Positions 1-5,481 of a stretch of DNA of 5,559 bases are shown here, one piece after another. Under the pieces are notes generated by a model, which saw nothing but the letters and a program-made list of their open reading frames with translations, was not told the DNA's origin and did no database searches. The DNA is taken from assembly GCA_052143655.1 (NCBI GenBank), contig JBKQSL010000046.1, positions 1-5,559 on the forward strand. The letters are read 5' to 3'. The DNA comes from CAVSUR01 sp052143655 (GTDB taxonomy: Bacteria; Actinomycetota; Actinomycetes; Streptosporangiales; Streptosporangiaceae). How positions within the stretch are numbered: the stretch's first letter is position 1; each line of letters starts with the position of its first letter. Position numbers and translations under genes: made by a program.

Positions 1-783
1 AGCGCCCCGGATGTCGTGGACGTCGGCGCCGGCAGCGGCCTGTCGACGATGATCTGGGCCGGGCGCGCCCGCAGCGTCGTCGCCGTCGAGCCGGCCGCCC
101 AGATGCGGCAGATCATCGAGCAGAAAATCACCCGGTCCCAGCCCGCCGGCCGCCGGCCGGCCGGCGGAGGGCCGGACCTGCCAGGTGCCGGTCTTGCGAG
201 CCCCGCCGCTGGCGGCGCTGCTGGCGGCGCTGCGGACGGGGTCGCGACCAGGTTCGCGGTCGTCGCGGGCACGGCCGAGGAGACCGGCCTGGCCGACGGC
301 TGCGCCGACATCGTGACCGCGAGCCAGGCCATGCACTGGTTCGACGCCGGGCGCGCGGTGCCCGAACTCGCGCGCATCCTGCGGCCCGGCGGGGTGCTCG
401 CCGCCTACGACTGTGACTGGCCGCCGTGCACCGACTGGCAGGCCGATGCCGCCTACGTGGCGTTCACCGAGCAGGTGGATGCGATCGAGGCCGAGCGCGG
501 GCTGCGCCCGCCGCGCGCCGACAAGCAGCGGCACCGGGGCACGCTGGCCTCGTCGGGGCTGTTCCGCTACGTGACCGAGGTCGCGGTGCACGGGCGCGAG
601 CCGGGTGACGGCCAGCGGCTGGTGGACGTCGCGCTGAGCCAGGGCAGCACCCGGTCGCTGCTGGCCGCCGGGCTGACGCCAGACGAGATCGGGCTGACGG
701 CGCTGCGCGAGGTGGCGGCCCGGCGGCTGCCAGGGCCGGGAACCTGGTGGTGGACCTACCACGTGCGGCTCGCCGTGAAATAA
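1..783 (+). CDS. Class I SAM-dependent methyltransferase (5' end outside window)
   Basis: The frame is open from base 1 to TAA at 781-783, giving 260 residues; the N-terminus lies upstream, so the GTG at 16 is an internal valine and not the start. The fold is a Methyltransf_11-type Rossmann domain. Motif I reads VVDVGAGSG (residues 5-13, SAM-binding loop), the end of strand 2 is VVAVEP with Glu30 expected to hold the SAM ribose, strand 4 reads DIVTASQAMHWFD (about 103-115), and the strand-5 region is LRPGGVLAAYD. The methyl acceptor cannot be read from the sequence; HWFD after strand 4 is common in small-molecule methyltransferases of this class. Residues 46-80 are an odd Gly/Ala/Pro-rich insertion between strands 2 and 3. 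The gene ends just before the promoter region of the MFS exporter; whether the two are functionally linked is unknown. The family call is firm, the substrate open. Confidence 0.9.
   Translation, partial: SAPDVVDVGAGSGLSTMIWAGRARSVVAVEPAAQMRQIIEQKITRSQPAGRRPAGGGPDLPGAGLASPAAGGAAGGAADGVATRFAVVAGTAEETGLADGCADIVTASQAMHWFDAGRAVPELARILRPGGVLAAYDCDWPPCTDWQADAAYVAFTEQVDAIEAERGLRPPRADKQRHRGTLASSGLFRYVTEVAVHGREPGDGQRLVDVALSQGSTRSLLAAGLTPDEIGLTALREVAARRLPGPGTWWWTYHVRLAVK
136..240 (+). repeat. Low-complexity in-frame insertion with a 12-bp tandem duplication
   Basis: This segment codes for the Pro/Gly/Ala-rich residues 46-80 of the methyltransferase. It contains a perfect tandem duplication of GCTGGCGGCGCT (208-219 and 220-231), read as Ala-Gly-Gly-Ala twice, and an 18-bp perfect palindrome of CCGCC/GGCCGG type at 150-167. 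The duplication is a multiple of three, so the frame is kept. It looks like slippage-driven expansion in a surface loop; that mechanism is an inference. Confidence 0.7.
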
Positions 784-785
784 CT

Positions 786-803
786 AGTTGTGGTTAAGCA
801 ACT
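786..803. promoter_or_regulatory. Operator-like dyad AGTTG-N8-CAACT before the MFS gene
   Basis: A perfect 5-bp inverted repeat, AGTTG (786-790) and CAACT (799-803), is separated by 8 bp. It starts 3 bp after the methyltransferase stop codon and covers the candidate -35 hexamer of the exporter promoter. Its size and placement suit a dimeric repressor of the MarR or TetR kind, which commonly control drug-exporter genes. No regulator gene lies in the window, so the protein that binds it is unknown. Confidence 0.45.
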
Positions 804-818
804 TCTGGCCGGTAGGCT
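788..818 (+). promoter_or_regulatory. Candidate promoter for the MFS exporter
   Basis: TTGTGG (788-793) and TAGGCT (813-818) are spaced by 19 bp, longer than the usual 17-18. The -10 box is of a common actinobacterial type; the -35 matches TTGACA at only three of six positions. Transcription would begin near 825, after the possible ATG at 821, and would leave a leader of about 47 nt before the GTG at 872. This is one argument for the GTG start. Confidence 0.4.
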
Positions 819-871
819 GGATGAAGGCAAGTTCCCATGTTCTCCACTCACACCAGTGCGGCGACCGAGAA

Positions 872-2794
872 GTGAGGCGAGCGGCCATCTCTGGCAGCGC
901 GGGCAGGGCAGGCGGTTCCGGCGGGAGTAACGGCAGCGGCGGTGCGGGGGCGGCGCTCGCCCGCGGCGGCCGGGCCGCCCGCAGTCCGGACTCCGCCCGG
1001 CCGGGCCGCTACAAGTGGATCGCGCTCTCCAACACGACGCTGAGCATGACGATGGCCACGATCGACGCCTCGATCGTGATCATCGCGATGCCGGCCATCT
1101 TCCGCGGCATCCACCTGGACCCGACCGCGCCGGGCAGCATCAGCTTCCTGCTGTGGATGATCATCGGCTACCTGCTGGTCACCGCGGTGCTGGTAGTCAC
1201 GCTCGGCCGGCTCGGCGACATGTTCGGCCGGGTTCGGATCTACAACCTGGGCTTCGTCGTCTTCACGCTCGCCTCGATCGGCCTGTCCCTGGATCCGCTG
1301 ACCGGCGGCGCCGGCGCGATCTGGCTGATCATCGGCCGGGTGATTCAGGCCGTCGGCGGCTCGATGCTGATGGCGAACTCGGCGGCGATTCTCACCGACG
1401 CCTTCCCCGCCAACCAGCGCGGGATGGCCCTGGGCATCAATCAGATCGCCGGGATCTCCGGGCAGTTCATCGGCCTGCTGCTCGGCGGGCTGCTGGCGGC
1501 GTGGGACTGGCGCGCGGTGTTCTGGGTCAACGTGCCGATCGGCGTGTTCGGCACGATCTGGGCGTACCGGAGCCTGCGCGAGATCGCCACCACCCGGCGC
1601 TCCCGGATCGACTGGGCGGGCAACGTGACGTTCGCGCTGGGCGCCGGCGCGCTGCTCGCGGCCATCACCTACGGCATCCAGCCCTACGGCGGCCACCCCA
1701 CCGGGTGGACCAACCCGCTGGTGCTGACCGGCCTGATCGGCGGCGCGGCGCTGCTGATCGTGTTCGGCATCATCGAGACCAAGATCGCCGAGCCGATGTT
1801 CCGGATGTCACTGTTCAAGATCCGGGCGTTCGCCGCCGGGAACGCGGCCAGCCTCATGAGCTCGATGGCCCGCGGCGGCCTGCAGTTCATGCTGGTCATC
1901 TGGCTGGCCGGGATCTGGCTGCCGCTGCACGGCTACGACTACGTGGTCACGCCGCTGTGGGCAGGCATCTACATGCTGCCGCTGACCGCCGGGTTCCTGA
2001 TCGCCGGGCCGGTCTCGGGCATCCTGTCGGACCGGTACGGGCCGCGGCCGTTCGCCACCACCGGGCTGCTGGTCGCGGCCTGCGCGTTCACCGGGCTGAT
2101 GCTGCTGCCGGTCGACTTCCCGTACTGGGCCTTCGGCCTGATCATCTTCTGCAACGGGATCGGCTCAGGACTGTTCGCCTCGCCGAACACCTCCGCGATC
2201 ATGAGCAGCGTCCCGGCGAGCAACCGCGGCGCCGCCTCGGGCATGCGCTCCACGTTCCAGAACTCCGGCATGTCCCTGTCGATCGGGATCTTCTTCACGC
2301 TGATGATCGCGGGCCTGGCCACGGCGCTGCCGCCCGCGCTGACCCGCGGCCTGCGCGCCCAGGGCGTGCCCGGCCCGGTCGCCGCGCAGATCGCGCACCT
2401 GCCCCCGGTGTCCACCCTGTTCTCCGCGCTGCTGGGCTTCAACCCGATCCGCAGCCTGCTCGCCCGCTCCGGTGAGCTGTCGAAGCTGCCGGCCCGCAAC
2501 GTGGCCGTGCTCACCGGCAAGCAGTACTTCCCGCACGTGATCTCCGCGCCGTTCCACCACGGCCTGACCGTCGTCTTCAGCGCCGCGATCGCGATGTGCC
2601 TGATCGGAGCGCTCGTGTCGCTGCTGCGCGGCAAGCAGTTCTACTACGACGACGCGTCCGCCGCAGCGGCGGCGGCTGCCGGACCGGCCTGCGCGGCCGC
2701 TGCCGCGAGCGCTCCCGCCGGGCACGCGAACGGGGCCGGGACTCCAAGCCAGCCGGGCAGGCGAACGGGGCTGGAAACGGGACCAGACACGTGA
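872..2794 (+). CDS. DHA2 (EmrB/QacA-like) MFS exporter, 14 predicted membrane helices
   Basis: A 640-residue inner-membrane MFS transporter that probably exports drugs or other small hydrophobic compounds by proton antiport; the substrate is not predictable. A disordered Gly/Ser/Ala/Arg-rich tail (about 1-46) precedes helix 1, which carries the acidic residue typical of DHA2 proteins (TIDASIVIIAMP, Asp65). Motif A is LGRLGDMFGR (about 111-120), the motif B Arg is in IIGRVIQAVGG (Arg156), and motif C is GISGQFIGLLLGG (194-206) followed by WDWRAVFWVNVPIG. A second motif-A-like loop reads GILSDRYGPR (383-392). A long loop (about 484-562) lies before the last helix, as in the actinobacterial branch of this family. 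The C-terminal tail (594-640) is Ala-rich. In-frame starts also exist at 821 (ATG) and 788 (TTG). I prefer GTG 872 because third-position GC rises after it and the candidate promoter ends at 818, but its GAGAA ribosome site is immediately adjacent, so the start is unsure. Confidence 0.93.
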   Translation: MRRAAISGSAGRAGGSGGSNGSGGAGAALARGGRAARSPDSARPGRYKWIALSNTTLSMTMATIDASIVIIAMPAIFRGIHLDPTAPGSISFLLWMIIGYLLVTAVLVVTLGRLGDMFGRVRIYNLGFVVFTLASIGLSLDPLTGGAGAIWLIIGRVIQAVGGSMLMANSAAILTDAFPANQRGMALGINQIAGISGQFIGLLLGGLLAAWDWRAVFWVNVPIGVFGTIWAYRSLREIATTRRSRIDWAGNVTFALGAGALLAAITYGIQPYGGHPTGWTNPLVLTGLIGGAALLIVFGIIETKIAEPMFRMSLFKIRAFAAGNAASLMSSMARGGLQFMLVIWLAGIWLPLHGYDYVVTPLWAGIYMLPLTAGFLIAGPVSGILSDRYGPRPFATTGLLVAACAFTGLMLLPVDFPYWAFGLIIFCNGIGSGLFASPNTSAIMSSVPASNRGAASGMRSTFQNSGMSLSIGIFFTLMIAGLATALPPALTRGLRAQGVPGPVAAQIAHLPPVSTLFSALLGFNPIRSLLARSGELSKLPARNVAVLTGKQYFPHVISAPFHHGLTVVFSAAIAMCLIGALVSLLRGKQFYYDDASAAAAAAAGPACAAAAASAPAGHANGAGTPSQPGRRTGLETGPDT

Positions 2795-2819
2795 GTGCGG
2801 CCGGGGCTGGGAACGGGGC
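2720..2819 (+). repeat. Imperfect direct repeats spanning the end of the MFS gene
   Basis: A 22-bp unit containing GCGAACGGGGC occurs at 2720-2741 and 2755-2776 (19 of 22 identical, period 35 bp), with a shorter degenerate copy at 2804-2819. The stop codon (2792-2794) falls between copies 2 and 3. Because 35 is not a multiple of three, the two coding copies are read in different frames, giving unrelated peptide sequence in the exporter's C-terminal tail. Confidence 0.6.
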
Positions 2820-2852
2820 AAGGGCGGGACCGGCGCCGGGGAATAGAACTCC

Positions 2853-2882
2853 CCGGCCGGCTGGCTGCGGCGAGCCGGCCGG
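2853..2882 (+). terminator. GC hairpin, probable U-less terminator after the MFS gene
   Basis: A perfect 10-bp stem pairs CCGGCCGGCT (2853-2862) with AGCCGGCCGG (2873-2882) around a 10-nt loop. There is no T tract, which is usual for terminator-like hairpins in high-GC actinomycetes. It lies 58 bp after the MFS stop. A second hairpin (GCCGGGG 2835-2841 with CCCCGGC 2851-2857, 9-nt loop) shares bases 2853-2857 with it, so the two full stems cannot form together. Confidence 0.5.
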
Positions 2883-3022
2883 CCGAGCCGCTAGCCCGCG
2901 CCTGCTGCAGCGTGTTCCCCCGGTGCGGTGACCGCGGGCCGGCCAGTGATGCCGAAATGTGATCTCCGCCTCGCATCCCTGCGGAACGGCCTGGCGTCCT
3001 TTTCGGGTAAGAGGCTGTTTCC

Positions 3023-3030
3023 AGAGGGGG
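3023..3030 (+). promoter_or_regulatory. Ribosome binding site deciding the start of the secreted-protein gene
   Basis: AGAGGGGG is the only strong Shine-Dalgarno-like stretch ahead of this frame. Counted from AGAGG (3023-3027) it is 5 nt from ATG 3033 and 11 nt from ATG 3039. It supports ATG 3033, with 3039 as an alternative, over the in-frame GTG at 2928. Confidence 0.65.
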
Positions 3031-3032
3031 TA

Positions 3033-3536
3033 ATGGGAATGAAGTGTCTTCGCCTGCGCCGTATCGCCGTAGCCGGCGCGGTCGCTGCGAGCACGGCGGG
3101 GCTGGTGCTTGCGAGCGCCATGCCGAGCCAGGCCGCCGCGGCCAGCCCGTCCCGGGTCGCCGCCGCCCGGCCGGCCGCCGCGCACATGGGGTCCCGCCAG
3201 CGGGTGCTGGTCGACTGCCGCGGCCACGCGCTGATGCGCCCGCGGCATTTCGTGATCGCCTGCGCCGACGCCGGCGACTACCTGACCAGGATGCACTGGT
3301 ACAGCTGGAGCCGGGCCGCCCGCGCCCGCGGCGCCGAGTGGATCAACAGTTGCGTGCCCAACTGCGCTTCCGGCCGGTACTACCGGTACTGGGTCAGGGT
3401 GGAGCTGTGGCAGGCCCGCAAGCGGCCGCACCACCACGGCGAGTGGTACTACAGCCGGATGACCATCTGGTACGGGCACCGGGTGCCCAGCGGCTATCAC
3501 CACCGGCGCACCATCCGGCTGATCCCGCTGGCCTGA
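3033..3536 (+). CDS. Small secreted protein with four mature-part cysteines, function unknown
   Basis: The product has 167 residues. The N-terminus is a Sec-type signal peptide: a basic n-region (KCLRLRR, 4-10), a hydrophobic Ala/Val/Leu core (11-29) and a likely cleavage site near SQA-A (about 34). A short Ala/Arg/Pro-rich linker follows. The mature domain (about 55-167) is rich in Trp, Tyr, His and Arg and has cysteines at 62, 77, 107 and 111, enough for two disulfides. Recognisable elements are a DCRG start, VIACAD, MHWYSW, NSCVPNCASG and WYYSRMTIWYGH. The pattern resembles small exported proteins of unknown function common in actinomycetes; I know of no assigned activity. No catalytic motif or lipobox is visible. 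The start was chosen from the ribosome site at 3023-3030 and because it places the signal peptide at the N-terminus; ATG 3039 is also possible. The strongly basic mature part could favour binding to cell wall or nucleic acid, but this is speculation. Confidence 0.85.
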   Translation: MGMKCLRLRRIAVAGAVAASTAGLVLASAMPSQAAAASPSRVAAARPAAAHMGSRQRVLVDCRGHALMRPRHFVIACADAGDYLTRMHWYSWSRAARARGAEWINSCVPNCASGRYYRYWVRVELWQARKRPHHHGEWYYSRMTIWYGHRVPSGYHHRRTIRLIPLA

Positions 3537-3538
3537 CG

Positions 3539-3544
3539 TAAGCT
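3539..3544 (+). promoter_or_regulatory. -10 element for a leaderless fmdB-type transcript
   Basis: TAAGCT ends 6 nt before the GTG start at 3551, the spacing expected if transcription begins at the first base of the start codon. No Shine-Dalgarno sequence lies between the preceding stop (3534-3536) and the GTG. No good -35 hexamer is visible upstream, inside the end of the secreted-protein gene. Confidence 0.5.
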
Positions 3545-3550
3545 GTCCTC

Positions 3551-3772
3551 GTGCCTCGTTATGAGTATCGCTGCCGGGCCTGCGGGGAAACCTTCGAGCG
3601 GACCCGCCCGATGAGCGAGTCGTCGGACCCGTGCACGTGCCCGCTGGGGCACGAGGACACCGTCAAGCTGCTGTCCACCGTCGCCGTCGGCGGCCGGTCC
3701 GGCTCGGCCGCGCCGGCCCGCGGCGGCGGTGGTGGCGGCGGCTGCTGCGGCGGAGCCTGCGGCTGCGGCTGA
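3551..3772 (+). CDS. FmdB-family zinc ribbon protein
   Basis: The product has 73 residues and opens with the family signature PRYEYRCRACGETFE. Cys8 and Cys11 (CxxC) with Cys30 and His34 (CPLGH) are the probable zinc ligands, followed by the conserved segment DTVKLLSTVAVGG. Cys28 is an additional cysteine beside the expected ligands. The C-terminus is a Gly-rich tail ending in a cysteine cluster (Cys65, 66, 70, 72), common in actinobacterial members. FmdB proteins are named after a putative regulator near formamidase genes, but the biochemical role of these short homologues is unsettled; DNA binding or metal handling are possibilities. The GTG start lies 14 bp after the secreted-protein gene, yet a -10-like element and the lack of a ribosome site suggest a separate leaderless transcript. 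It converges on sthA. Confidence 0.9.
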   Translation: MPRYEYRCRACGETFERTRPMSESSDPCTCPLGHEDTVKLLSTVAVGGRSGSAAPARGGGGGGGCCGGACGCG

Positions 3773-3787
3773 GCCGGCCGGCAGACG

Positions 3788-3806
3788 GCGCCCGGCCATC
3801 GGGCGC
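3788..3806. terminator. Hairpin between convergent fmdB and sthA genes
   Basis: A perfect 7-bp stem, GCGCCCG (3788-3794) with CGGGCGC (3800-3806), closes a 5-nt loop. Being symmetrical and only 15 bp beyond the fmdB stop, it could end transcripts from both sides. Its last base is also the last base of the sthA stop codon (minus strand). There is no T tract on either side. Confidence 0.5.
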
Positions 3807-5209
3807 TAGGCGGAGAACCGCTCCATCTGCCGCATCTTGTTGGTCGCGTCCAGCGCGGCCACCTTGTAGGACTCGGCCAGCGTCGGGTAGTTGAACACCG
3901 CGTCGACCAGGTAGTCGATCGTCCCCCCGCAGCCCATCACGGCCTGGCCGATGTGCACCAGCTCGGTCGCCTGGGTGCCGAACACGTGCACCCCGAGCAG
4001 CCGGCGGTCCTCCGGTGACACCAGCAGCTTGAGCACCCCGTAGGAGTCGCCGATGATCTGGCCGCGGGCCAGCTCGCGGTACCGGGACACGCCGACCTCG
4101 AACGGGATGCACTCCTCGGTCAGCTGGTCCTCGGTCTTACCGATGAAGCTGATCTCCGGCAGGCTGTAGATCCCGATCGGCTGCAGCGTGCTCGCGGCGT
4201 GCACCGGTTCGCCGCAGGCGTGCTGGGCGGCGCACCGGCCCTGTTCCATCGAGGTCGCGGCCAGCGCCGGGAAGCCGATGACGTCGCCGACCGCGTAGAT
4301 GTGCGGCGCCGCGGTGCGGAAGTGCTCATCGACAGCGATCCGGCCGCGCTTGTCGGCGGCCAGCCCCGCGGCACCCAGGTTCAGCTCGGCGGTCATGCCC
4401 TGCCGCCCGGCGGAGTACATGACCGTCTCGGCCGGGATCCGCTTGCCGCTGGCCAGGGAGGCGATCGCCCCCTCAGCCCGGCGCTCGACCGACGCCACGG
4501 TCTCGCCGAACCGGAACGTCACGGCCAGGTCGCGCAGGTGGTACTTGAGCGCCTCGACGACCTCCAGGTCGCAGAACTCCAGCATCCGCTCCCGCTGCTC
4601 GACCACCGTGACCTTGGTGCCGAGAGCGGCGAACATCGAGGCGTACTCGATGCCGATCACCCCGGCGCCCGCCACCAGCATGGACCGGGGCACCCGCTCC
4701 AGGTGCAGGATGCCGTCGGAGTCGATGATCGTGCGCTCGTCGAATTCGATGCTGGCCGGCCGGGCGGGCCGGGTGCCGGTCGCGATGACGATCTTCTCGG
4801 CGCTGTACTGCCGGACCCGGCCCTCACCGTCGGCAACCGCAACCTGATGGTCGTCGGCGAACCGGCCGGTGCCGGTGAGGATAGTGACCCGGTTGCGGGT
4901 CAGCTGGCTGCGCACGACGTCGTTCTCCCGGGTGACGACGTGCTGGGTACGGGCCGTCAGGTCGGCGATCGTGATCTCGTCCTTGACCCGGTAGCTCTGC
5001 CCGTACATCTCCCGCTGGTCCAGGCCGGTCAGGTACAGCACGGCCTCGCGCAGCGTCTTCGACGGGATCGTGCCGGTGTTCAGGCAGACCCCGCCGAGCA
5101 TGTCCGGGCGCTCGACGATCGCGACATGGCGCTCCAGCTTGGCGGCCGCGATCGCGGCCTTCTGCCCGCCCGGCCCCGAGCCGATTACCAGCAGGTCGAA
5201 GTCGTACAC
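3806..5209 (-). CDS. sthA: Soluble Si-specific NAD(P)+ transhydrogenase
   Basis: A cytoplasmic FAD flavoprotein of 467 residues that moves hydride between NADPH and NAD+, balancing the two cofactor pools. The FAD site is IGSGPGGQKAA (GxGxxG at 10-15), the second nucleotide-binding loop is AGAGVIGIEYASMF (GxGxxG 182-187, strand ending in Glu205), ATGTRP is at 144-149 and the FAD-contacting IYAVGDVIG ends near 313. A C-terminal dimerisation domain follows. The key segment is GGVCLNTGTIPSK: Cys43 is present but the second active-site cysteine of lipoamide dehydrogenases is Thr48, and their catalytic His-Pro is Tyr-Pro (FNYPTLAES). It therefore lacks the redox disulfide and is a transhydrogenase, not Lpd or a disulfide reductase. 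Length and sequence closely resemble mycobacterial SthA as I recall it. The start is GTG at 5209, aligning with the family N-terminus; a GAGAGG site is only 1 nt away, closer than usual. It is transcribed alone, convergent with fmdB and divergent from the ATP-grasp gene. Confidence 0.96.
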   Translation of the reverse strand: MYDFDLLVIGSGPGGQKAAIAAAKLERHVAIVERPDMLGGVCLNTGTIPSKTLREAVLYLTGLDQREMYGQSYRVKDEITIADLTARTQHVVTRENDVVRSQLTRNRVTILTGTGRFADDHQVAVADGEGRVRQYSAEKIVIATGTRPARPASIEFDERTIIDSDGILHLERVPRSMLVAGAGVIGIEYASMFAALGTKVTVVEQRERMLEFCDLEVVEALKYHLRDLAVTFRFGETVASVERRAEGAIASLASGKRIPAETVMYSAGRQGMTAELNLGAAGLAADKRGRIAVDEHFRTAAPHIYAVGDVIGFPALAATSMEQGRCAAQHACGEPVHAASTLQPIGIYSLPEISFIGKTEDQLTEECIPFEVGVSRYRELARGQIIGDSYGVLKLLVSPEDRRLLGVHVFGTQATELVHIGQAVMGCGGTIDYLVDAVFNYPTLAESYKVAALDATNKMRQMERFSA

Positions 5210-5469
5210 GCCTCTCAGTGTGCGGGCGCAGGCGGCCTTTTGGATAGCCCGCCCGGGGTTAGGGCGCGATCGCGGCAGCGACCGGGAAGGCGCCGACGGT
5301 AACCGGGGCGTATGCCCGGCCGGTGGCGAGGCTGACCGGCGTCACCCGTGCCCGGCCCGTTGCCTGATTATTCAGTCAGAAAACTGGTCCCGCACGCTCG
5401 TCACCGCACCGCCCGCCACGCCGCCGGCCAGTCAGAGTGCAGGGAAACGAGCATGTAACACGCCCGGTC
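5210..5469. other. Divergent intergenic region between sthA and the ATP-grasp gene
   Basis: About 260 bp without a convincing gene on either strand. It should hold the sthA promoter. A possible minus-strand -10 is TATCCA (5246-5241), but no matching -35 is visible. The one AT-rich patch (about 5365-5385) carries a small dyad CTGA-TTAT-TCAG (5364-5375) overlapping CAGT-N6-ACTG (5373-5386) and could be a regulator site or promoter core. I see no riboswitch, tRNA or strong terminator here. Confidence 0.5.
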
Positions 5470-5475
5470 TAGCCT
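5470..5475 (+). promoter_or_regulatory. -10 element for a leaderless ATP-grasp transcript
   Basis: TAGCCT ends 6 nt before GTG 5482, the same distance as at the fmdB-type gene, which places the transcription start on the start codon. There is no Shine-Dalgarno sequence before it and no clear TTGACA-like -35; a GGGAAAC stretch at 5442-5448 is present upstream. Confidence 0.5.
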
Positions 5476-5481
5476 GTGGCC

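Noticed and set aside
788..820. TTG start of the MFS gene at 788
   Set aside because: The codon overlaps the operator-like dyad and the -35 hexamer, has no ribosome site, and would code atypical residues.
848..1696. A 282-codon minus-strand open frame opposite the MFS gene, and the plus-strand shadow at 1015-2475
   Set aside because: Both are overlapping frames of a clear 14-helix transporter; their translations are Arg/Asp/Ala-rich with no membrane segments or motifs.
2983..3007. GGAAC motif as an ECF-sigma promoter for the secreted-protein gene
   Set aside because: The -35-like GGAAC is present, but the bases at the expected -10 distance are CGGG, which do not match the usual CGTT/GTC pattern.
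2928..3032. Upstream GTG start for the secreted-protein gene
   Set aside because: It would add 35 residues in front of a textbook signal peptide, and the strong ribosome site lies at 3023-3030.
2883..3032. Possible riboswitch (c-di-AMP type) before the secreted-protein gene
   Set aside because: Such elements precede some secreted-protein genes in actinomycetes, but I could not find the conserved core sequences here.
2577..3503. A 308-codon minus-strand open frame across the exporter end, the gap and the secreted-protein gene
   Set aside because: It runs across the end of one gene, a gap and most of a second gene, and its composition is Arg/Pro/Ala-biased; the plus-strand signal peptide and ribosome site are far better support.
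5265..5274. Perfect palindrome CGCGATCGCG
   Set aside because: Short GC palindromes of this kind arise often by chance in such GC-rich DNA, and nothing in its position supports a function.
4199..5302. A 367-codon plus-strand open frame opposite sthA
   Set aside because: Its translation is low-complexity Arg/Gly/Asp-rich with no recognisable domain, and it mirrors sthA in a genome where GC-rich third positions keep antisense frames open.
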